Source: JAIBJN01 sp963775395
GTDB lineage: Bacteria; Actinomycetota; Thermoleophilia; Gaiellales; Gaiellaceae
Length of the DNA: 64,000 nucleotides
Reading direction: 5' to 3'
Assembly: GCA_963775395.1 (NCBI GenBank)
Contig: CAVZIX010000008.1
Span: 128,305-192,304 of the forward strand
This document shows, one piece after another, positions 58,681-64,000 of this stretch; the first letter of the stretch is position 1, and the number at the start of each line of letters is the position of its first letter. The notes under the pieces were generated by a model, which had not been told where the DNA came from, did not search any database, and was given only the letters and a program-made list of their open reading frames with translations. Both the position numbers and the translations under genes were made by a program.

Positions 58681-59943
58681 GCGGCGACGGCGAGCGCGGC
58701 GTCGAGCCGCGCCAGCGACTCGTCGCGCCCGAGCAGCTCGAGGCTCTCGAAGAGGCCGGGCGAGATCCGCGAGCCGGTGACCGCCGCCCGGATCGGGCCG
58801 AACGCCTCGCGCGGCTTCTTGCCGAGCCGTTCCGCGAGCCCGCGGAGGGCGGCCTCGATCGGCTCGGCCGCGAACGGCTCGACGCCCGCGAGCGTCTCCC
58901 GCGCCTCGGCGAGCACCGGCCCCGAGCCGTCGATGAGCTCGGCGGGCGCCTCGCGACGCTCGAAGAGGAAGCCTGCGAAGTCCGGGTACTCCTCCAGCCG
59001 CGCGATCTTCTCCTGCACGAGCGGCGCGGACGCGCGAATCGTCTCCTCGTCGCCCTCGAACCCGGTCTCTCGCAGATAGGAGGCCAACTCGGACGCGTAC
59101 GCCTCGGCTGGCAGCTCCCGCAGGTAGACGCCGTTCATCCAGTCGAGCTTGTCGTAGTCGAAGGTCGCCGGGCTCGAACCGACGCGCTCGAGCCCGAAGC
59201 GCTCGACGAGCTCGTCGCGGGACATGATCGTCGTCTTGTCGTCGAAGCTCCAGCCGAGGAGAGCGAGGTAGTTCATGAGCGCCGGCGCGACATACCCCCG
59301 CGCGCGGAACTCCTCGACGGAGACCGCGCCGTGGCGCTTGGAGAGCTTCTTGCCGTCCGTGCCCATGACGTTCGGGACGTGGGCGTAGACGGGCAGCGGG
59401 CGGCCGAGCGCCTCGAGGATGCGGATCTGCTTGGGCGTGTTCGGGACATGGTCCTCGCCGCGGATCACGTGCGTGATCGCCGAGTCGGCGTCATCGACGG
59501 CGGCTGCGAGGTTGTACGTCGGGCGCCCGTCCGAGCGCAGGAGGACGAGGTCCTCGAGCTTGTCGTTCGGGTACTCGATTCGCCCCTTGATCGCGTCGTC
59601 CCAGACGGTCGTCCCTTCGTCGGGCATGCGGAAGCGGATCGCCCCGTCGTCCTCGTAGGCGTGCCCCGTGTCGAGGAGGAGCCGCGCTGCGGACTGGTGA
59701 CGATCGAGCCCGTCGAGCTGGAAGGCCAGCTCGCCGTCCCAGTCGAGCCCCAGCCACTCGCAGCGAGCGCTGGATCTGCTCGACGGACTCCTCCACCTCG
59801 CGGCTCGTGTCCGTGTTCTCGATCCGCAGGAGGAACTCGCCGCCCTCGTGGCGGGCGAACAGCCAGTTGAAGAGCGCGGTGCGGACTCCGCCGATATGGA
59901 GGAAGCCCGTCGGGCTCGGTGCAAAACGGACTCGCGCGCTCAC
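58677..59943 (-). pseudogene. gltX: Glutamyl-tRNA synthetase, one frameshift
   Basis: GltX charges tRNA-Glu (and perhaps tRNA-Gln). The N-terminal frame gives RFAPSPTGFLHIGGVRTALFNWLFARH, IENTD and SVEQIQRSL. After an extra base near 59758 another frame continues WLGLDWDG, RSDGRPTYNLAAAVDD, GEDHVPNTPKQI and GKKLSKRHGAVSV. Restoring the base gives about 420 residues. The zinc-binding insert that normally follows the first helical part is absent (HAYEDDGAIRFRMPDEG), as in some lineages. The gene must be essential, so a sequencing error is likely. Confidence 0.92.
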
Positions 59944-59948
59944 GCGAC

Positions 59949-59955
59949 TACGATA
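59949..59955. promoter_or_regulatory. Overlapping two-way -10 between gltX and nfo
   Basis: TACGAT on the plus strand (59949-59954) ends six bases before the nfo GTG. TATCGT on the minus strand (59950-59955) ends six bases before the gltX GTG. Five base pairs are shared. Confidence 0.55.
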
Positions 59956-59960
59956 GCCGC

Positions 59961-60890
59961 GTGCTGGCCGGCGCCCACGTCTCCACCAGCGGGGGGATTC
60001 ACACCGCGATCGACCGGGCGGTCGAGCGCGGGTGCGAGTCCATTCAGATCTTCACGCAGAGCCCGCGGGCGTGGCGCCCCACGAACCACCCCGCGGAGAA
60101 CATCATGCGCTTCCGCAAGCGGCGCGAGGAGGAGGGGATCGGGCCGGTCGTCTGCCACGCGCTCTACCTAATCAACCTCGGGACGCCGGACAAGGCACTC
60201 TGGAAGAAATCGCGCGACACGCTCCTCTACACGGTCGCCGTCGCATGCGCGATCGAGGCCGACGGCGTCGTCTTCCACGTCGGCTCCCATCTCGGCGCCG
60301 GGTTCGAGGCCGGGCTCGAGCGCGCCGCGCCGGCGCTCGAGGAGGCGCTCGCCGCGTGCGAAGGACCGACCTGGCTCCTGCTGGAGAACTCCGCCGGTAC
60401 CGGCAACACGATGGGACGCTCGATCGACGAGCTCGCAGCGCTCTACGACAGGCTGGACGGGCACCCCAAGCTCGGCCTCTGCCTCGACTCGTGCCATCTC
60501 TGGGTGTCGGGCACCGATGTGACCGACCCCGAGGTCGTCGACGCGACGCTCGGAGAGGTCGACCGCCGCATCGGCCTCGACCGGCTGAAGTGCCTGCACG
60601 TCAACGACGCCGACTCGCCGCTCGGCTCGAACCGCGACCGGCACGAGAACATCTGCCACGGCGAAATGGGCGAAGGCCTCGGCGCCTTCCTCGCCCACCC
60701 GCGCGTGCAGGGGCTACCGGCGATCCTCGAGACCCCGGGCCCGGGCGGCCACGGCGGCCCAACTGCTGAGGAGGTCCAGCGCCTCAGGGACCTGCACGCC
60801 CGCTGGGCGGGCTCTACGCGGCCTGGTCGCTCTGCTCGACGACCCGGAAGGACGGCTTCCCGCGGGGGAGCTCGAAAAACTCGGGATTGA
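59961..60890 (+). CDS. nfo: Deoxyribonuclease IV (AP endonuclease)
   Basis: Nfo incises DNA at abasic sites. The 309-residue TIM-barrel protein shows VLAGAHVSTSGGI, FTQSPRAWR, VCHALYLINL, GVVFHVGSH, LLENSAGTG, LGLCLDSCHLW, KCLHVNDADSPLGSNRDRHENICHGEMGEG and ILETPG, containing all metal-binding His/Glu/Asp. The GTG at 59961 gives the family start. The last 40 residues are Arg-rich and overlap the convergent gene. Confidence 0.94.
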   Translation: MLAGAHVSTSGGIHTAIDRAVERGCESIQIFTQSPRAWRPTNHPAENIMRFRKRREEEGIGPVVCHALYLINLGTPDKALWKKSRDTLLYTVAVACAIEADGVVFHVGSHLGAGFEAGLERAAPALEEALAACEGPTWLLLENSAGTGNTMGRSIDELAALYDRLDGHPKLGLCLDSCHLWVSGTDVTDPEVVDATLGEVDRRIGLDRLKCLHVNDADSPLGSNRDRHENICHGEMGEGLGAFLAHPRVQGLPAILETPGPGGHGGPTAEEVQRLRDLHARWAGSTRPGRSARRPGRTASRGGARKTRD

Positions 60891-61227
60891 CGCACCCGAG
60901 CTCGTCCGCGCGATGCCCGTAGCAGCTCGAGACCTCGGCCCGGCACATCGGTAGCGGCTGGCGGACAGCGCGAACCGCGCCGAACCCGCCCTTCCGCCCG
61001 CGGGCCTCGTCGAGCAGGTCGAGGTCGATCTCGACCGCGTAGACCTTTTGCATGCAGCCCACGTAGGTGCGCCCCCACTCCTCGTACGCGTAGAGGAAGG
61101 GGCACGCGCGCTCGACGCAGGCCGACGGGTAGACCACCTTGTCGCAGTGCACCCGGCAGCGGCGACACTCGGTCTCCTCCTGAGGTCGGAGGGGGAGCTC
61201 GGTTCCGGTGAACAGTGGTCGCCGCAA
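60814..61227 (-). CDS. Cysteine-rich protein of unknown function
   Basis: A 137-residue protein with nine cysteines in clusters: CRRCRVHC, then SACVERACPF, GCMQK, and CRAEVSSCYG...LGC. This suggests two metal (Zn or Fe-S) sites. The middle YAYEEWGRTYVGCMQKVYAVEIDLDLL block is well ordered. It resembles proteins seen in other Thermoleophilia, but I know no function. Its start (TTG at 61227) is uncertain. It overlaps the 3' end of nfo by 77 bases. Confidence 0.65.
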   Translation of the reverse strand: MRRPLFTGTELPLRPQEETECRRCRVHCDKVVYPSACVERACPFLYAYEEWGRTYVGCMQKVYAVEIDLDLLDEARGRKGGFGAVRAVRQPLPMCRAEVSSCYGHRADELGCVNPEFFELPRGKPSFRVVEQSDQAA

Positions 61228-61273
61228 GGCTCTGTCACTGGATTGTCGACGGGGTTTCGCGCCCCCGCAAGTC

Positions 61274-61302
61274 TTGACATGACAGGCCGTGGGGTGTAGG
61301 CG
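61274..61302 (+). promoter_or_regulatory. Plus-strand promoter-like element facing into the HAD gene
   Basis: Consensus TTGACA (61274-61279) is followed after 17 bases by TAGGCG (61297-61302). It faces the 3' end of the minus-strand HAD gene, so any transcript would be antisense. Confidence 0.4.
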
Positions 61303-61317
61303 GCGCCGTGGCAGACG

Positions 61318-62043
61318 TCAGGTTTCGCCGGTAAGGCGTCGGACGACATTGAGGACGTCCATGGGCGTGAACGCCTCGAAGTCCGGGTCGAGGCCGCGCT
61401 CGTCGTCGTCCGCCCGGAACCAGAGGGCGAGCACGGTCGTCATGCCGAGCTCCTTCGCCCCGCGCACGTCCTCGTAGCGGCGGTCGCCGACGAACAGCGC
61501 GTCCTCGGGCGCGACGTCCAGCCGGGAGAGAACGGCTTCGAAGATGGCCGGATGCGGCTTGCGCTTCCCGATCTCCGACGAGAAGACCGCGGCGTCGAGC
61601 CGGTCGGCGAGCCCCATCCGGGCCAGGTCGCCGTGCAGGAGCCAGCCCGGGTCGAACGCGTTCGAGACGAGGCCCGTGGCGAGACCGCGGTCGCGCAGGG
61701 AGTCGAGGAGCGCGTGGGTCTGCGCTCCCATCTGGCGCGCCGGCTCCCAGGCCGCGTGCTCGGCCGCCAGAAATCGCTCGAGAGCGCCGTCGTCGAGGTC
61801 GACGCCGAAGCCTTCGAGCAGCTCGCGGATCATGCCCGGGTACTCGACCTCGTCCACGGAGCCGGGCACGAAGAGGAGCGGCAGGTACTGCTCCCGGAAA
61901 CGGGCTGCCGTCTCGTCGGGCCCCGGCAGCCCGTCGCGGTCGAGCGTCGCGAGCCCTGCCGCCCACCCCGCCTCGAGCAGTTCCTCGTCGTAGGCGAAGT
62001 GGAAGAGCGTGTCCCCCCAGTCGAAGAGCACCGCGCGCAGCAC
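61318..62043 (-). CDS. HAD-superfamily hydrolase
   Basis: A 241-residue phosphatase-type protein. Motif I is LFDWGDTL, motif II is GLVSNAF, motif III Lys in EIGKRKPHPAIFE, and motif IV is FVGDRRYEDVRGAKELG. The cap domain spans about 20-95. The GTG at 62043 is preceded by TAACCT at seven bases. The natural substrate is unknown. Confidence 0.9.
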   Translation of the reverse strand: MLRAVLFDWGDTLFHFAYDEELLEAGWAAGLATLDRDGLPGPDETAARFREQYLPLLFVPGSVDEVEYPGMIRELLEGFGVDLDDGALERFLAAEHAAWEPARQMGAQTHALLDSLRDRGLATGLVSNAFDPGWLLHGDLARMGLADRLDAAVFSSEIGKRKPHPAIFEAVLSRLDVAPEDALFVGDRRYEDVRGAKELGMTTVLALWFRADDDERGLDPDFEAFTPMDVLNVVRRLTGET

Positions 62044-62050
62044 GCGTCAG

Positions 62051-62056
62051 AGGTTA
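62051..62056 (-). promoter_or_regulatory. Putative -10 box of the HAD gene
   Basis: TAACCT on the minus strand, seven bases before the GTG at 62043. The divergent cax gene begins seven bases beyond. Confidence 0.45.
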
Positions 62057-62062
62057 GTTAGG

Positions 62063-63127
62063 GTGCGCCCGGCCGTGATCCGGAAGGTCCTCTACGCCCT
62101 GCTCGCCCTCGGACCGGCCGTCGTGATCGTCGACCGCACAACCGACGTCGGCGACATCACGCTCTTCGTCCTGGCGGCCGCGGCCCTGATCCCGCTTGCG
62201 TGGCTGATCGGCGAGGCCACCGAGCACGCGGCGCACCACACCGGGCCGGGCATCGGCGGCTTCCTGAACGCGACCTTCGGGAACGCGCCCGAGCTGATCA
62301 TCGCGCTGATCGCCGTCAACGAGGGCCTGACGGAGGTCGTCAGGGGCTCGCTCACGGGCAGCGTGATCGGGAATCTCCTGCTCGTGCTCGGCTTCTCGCT
62401 CGTCTTCGGCGGGTCGGGGCGGCTCGACCGCGAGTCGAGCTTCACATCGTTCGCGCTCGTCGCGATCGCCGTCCTCCTCTTCCTCATCCCGTCGATCCCG
62501 GGCTGGGAGGGCGACCCGGACCGGCACTCGCTGGCCGTGCTCTCCGTGCCCGTATCCATCGTGCTCCTGGTCATCTACATCGCCGTCACGTGGATGTCGC
62601 TCCGACGGCATCGAAGCCTGCACGTCTCCGACGAGGCGACCAGGATGGCCGCCTGGTCGCTCCGCCTGTCGCTGATCGTCCTCGCAGCGGCCACGGTCGT
62701 GACGGCGTTCGTCGCCGAGACCCTCGTCCACTCGCTCGAGGTCTTCGCCGACGAGCTGGGGTTGACCGAGTTCTTCGTCGCGGCAGTCATCGTGGCGATC
62801 GTCGGCAACGCGGCCGAGCACGGCGGCGCCGTCGTCGTCGCCTACCGTGGGAACATCAGGCTTGCGGCGGAGATCGCGCTCGCCTCGAGCGCGCAGGTGG
62901 CGGTGTTCCTCATCCCGGCGGTCGCCCTTCTCTCCTGGTTGATCGAGCCGCTGGCGCTGGCGTTCCGTCCCGTGGAGATCATCGCCGTCGGCGGCTCGGT
63001 GCTCTTCACCGCAACGCTCCTCTGGGGCGGCTACTCCACCCGCTGGCGCGGCTACGCCTTGATCGCCGCCTACATCGCCGTGGCGATCGGGTTCTTCGCG
63101 GTCGGCGACCGTCCCGGCTTCGAGTAG
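62063..63127 (+). CDS. Calcium/cation-proton exchanger (Cax type)
   Basis: A 354-residue membrane antiporter with about eleven helices in two repeats. The paired alpha repeats are GGFLNATFGNAPELIIALIAVNEG (about residue 70) and FVAAVIVAIVGNAAEHGGAVVVAYRGN (about 240), both with the catalytic Glu. GTG at 62063 is used; GTG at 62075 is an equally fair alternative. The family exchanges calcium or other divalent cations for protons across the inner membrane. Confidence 0.92.
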   Translation: MRPAVIRKVLYALLALGPAVVIVDRTTDVGDITLFVLAAAALIPLAWLIGEATEHAAHHTGPGIGGFLNATFGNAPELIIALIAVNEGLTEVVRGSLTGSVIGNLLLVLGFSLVFGGSGRLDRESSFTSFALVAIAVLLFLIPSIPGWEGDPDRHSLAVLSVPVSIVLLVIYIAVTWMSLRRHRSLHVSDEATRMAAWSLRLSLIVLAAATVVTAFVAETLVHSLEVFADELGLTEFFVAAVIVAIVGNAAEHGGAVVVAYRGNIRLAAEIALASSAQVAVFLIPAVALLSWLIEPLALAFRPVEIIAVGGSVLFTATLLWGGYSTRWRGYALIAAYIAVAIGFFAVGDRPGFE

Positions 63128-63231
63128 CACCGGGGTTCGGTTAACCCCACCTCACGGCTCGCGCTCGCCTCATTGCGCCACACCCGCGGGGGTTGGAACG
63201 ATGGCTTGCACCCAAGCGCCCAGGAGGTCCG

Positions 63232-63237
63232 TAGAGT
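63232..63237 (+). promoter_or_regulatory. Putative -10 box of the ABC ATPase gene
   Basis: TAGAGT on the plus strand, eight bases before the ATG at 63246; leaderless geometry. Confidence 0.5.
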
Positions 63238-63245
63238 TGACGACC

Positions 63246-64000
63246 ATGGAGACAGACACTCAGCAGTCAGCGCAAACCACGAACGGCGCCGTCGTCACGG
63301 CGCACGACGTCGTCCGCGTCTACGGCGAGGGCGACACCGCGGTGCGGGCACTTTGCGGCGTCTCGCTCGACGTCGAGCGCGGCAAGCTCACCGCCGTCAT
63401 GGGCCCTTCGGGCTCCGGCAAGTCGACCCTCATGCACATCCTCGCCGGGCTCGACCGTCCGACCGAGGGCGACGTCGCGATCGACGGAACTCCCATTGCG
63501 AAGCTCGGAGACACCGAGCTGACGAAGCTGCGCCGCGAGCACATCGGCTTCGTCTTCCAGTTCTTCAACCTCCTCCCCATGCTGACCGCCGAGGAGAACA
63601 TCCTTCTCCCGCTCGAGCTTGCCGGCGGCAAGATCGACAAGGACTGGACCAACTCGGTGATCGAGCGCGTCGGCCTGACCGACCGCAAGAAGCACCGCCC
63701 GTCCGAGCTGTCCGGGGGCCAGCAGCAGCGGGTCGCCATCGCGCGCGCGCTCGTGTCCAAGCCGACGGTCGTCTTCGCCGACGAGCCGACTGGCAACCTG
63801 GACTCGACGACGAGCCAGGAGATCCTCGCTCTGCTCCGCGAGTCCGTCGACACACTGGGCCAGACGTTCGTCATGGTCTCGCACGACCCGAACGCGACCG
63901 CGATCTCAGACCGGACGCTCTTCCTCGCCGACGGCCTGATCGTCAGGGAGCTAGGGAAGGCAACCGCGCACGAGGTCCTGGCCACGATGGAGGAAGTGAG
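63246..64000 (+). CDS. MacB/LolD-type ABC transporter ATPase (partial)
   Basis: About 251 residues are visible before the right edge, with no stop codon yet. Walker A is GPSGSGKST, the Q-loop region is GFVFQFFNLLPMLTAEENILLPLELA, the signature is LSGGQQQRVAIARAL, and Walker B is VVFADEPTGNLDS. The H-loop is VMVSHDP. The FNLLP motif is typical of the MacB/LolD/FtsE-like subfamily, whose permease usually follows, presumably just outside the window. Confidence 0.93.
   Translation, partial: METDTQQSAQTTNGAVVTAHDVVRVYGEGDTAVRALCGVSLDVERGKLTAVMGPSGSGKSTLMHILAGLDRPTEGDVAIDGTPIAKLGDTELTKLRREHIGFVFQFFNLLPMLTAEENILLPLELAGGKIDKDWTNSVIERVGLTDRKKHRPSELSGGQQQRVAIARALVSKPTVVFADEPTGNLDSTTSQEILALLRESVDTLGQTFVMVSHDPNATAISDRTLFLADGLIVRELGKATAHEVLATMEEV

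Noticed and set aside
1..64000. CRISPR arrays, IS elements, rRNA operons, prophage
   Set aside because: No regularly spaced direct repeats, transposase motifs, rRNA blocks or phage structural genes were seen on reading both strands.

Overview
The window looks like chromosome of a high-GC actinobacterium, most plausibly class Thermoleophilia (Gaiellales/Solirubrobacterales-like). This rests on the very GC-rich third codon positions, the recN-nadK-tlyA / ispA / nusB / accC / efp / pepP / aro / mltG / ruvX / alaS gene order, a SigB-type stress sigma factor, and small families such as SHOCT, YbjQ, YccF and DUF2339. The placement is inferred from gene content only. No phage, transposase, CRISPR array or rRNA was seen.

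From 1 to about 33.5 kb almost every gene lies on the minus strand in tightly packed, often 4-base-overlapping operons. In order of increasing coordinate these are: recN (partial), nadK, tlyA, a DUF3891 gene, ispA-type prenyl synthase, a small coiled-coil gene, nusB, accC, a fused carboxyltransferase/biotin-carrier gene, efp, an M24 peptidase, aroQ, a fused aroK-aroB gene carrying eight single-base indels, aroC, aroE, mltG, ruvX, a response regulator with a degenerate PAS kinase, alaS, a SigB-like sigma factor with a degenerate anti-sigma-like partner, a DUF948 protein, mnmA, a block of extragenic palindromes, an RlpA-like protein, a proline-rich membrane protein, a DivIVA-like coiled coil, aspS, hisS, an MBL hydrolase, and the histidine-utilisation genes hutI, hutU (one frameshift) and hutH. 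The chromosomal theme is housekeeping: aromatic amino acids, fatty acid precursors, tRNA charging and modification, and cell wall.

From 33.5 to 42.2 kb genes alternate strands: a Dph6-like ATP-pyrophosphatase, a secreted protein, a PPOX flavoprotein, an MFS exporter, glutamate formimidoyltransferase (which completes the hut route), a heterodimeric ABC exporter pair and an HD-domain protein. tRNA-Gln(CTG) and tRNA-Glu(CTC) bracket 42.2-44.3 kb. From there to 49.7 kb lies a looser accessory region of small stress-type genes (DUF7144-like, ZIP transporter, YccF, YbjQ, DUF6325-like, SHOCT, VOC), including one broken gene.

From 49.7 to 57.7 kb a plus-strand cluster appears devoted to the envelope: a 52-residue YLDPGSGS protein, a methyltransferase, a membrane sulfatase/phosphotransferase, an XRE regulator with its own palindromic operator, a giant DUF2339 protein and a flippase-like protein. 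The right end carries a response regulator, gltX (one frameshift), endonuclease IV, a Cys-rich protein, a HAD hydrolase, a Cax-type cation exchanger and a partial MacB/LolD-type ABC ATPase.

Two window-wide signals stand out. First, many genes have a TANNNT -10 box (often TAGACT or TAGAAT) ending 6-9 bases before the start codon, which points to leaderless mRNAs. Two divergent gene pairs share one overlapping two-way -10. Second, indel damage is heavily concentrated in one gene (aroKB), which may be an assembly error patch.
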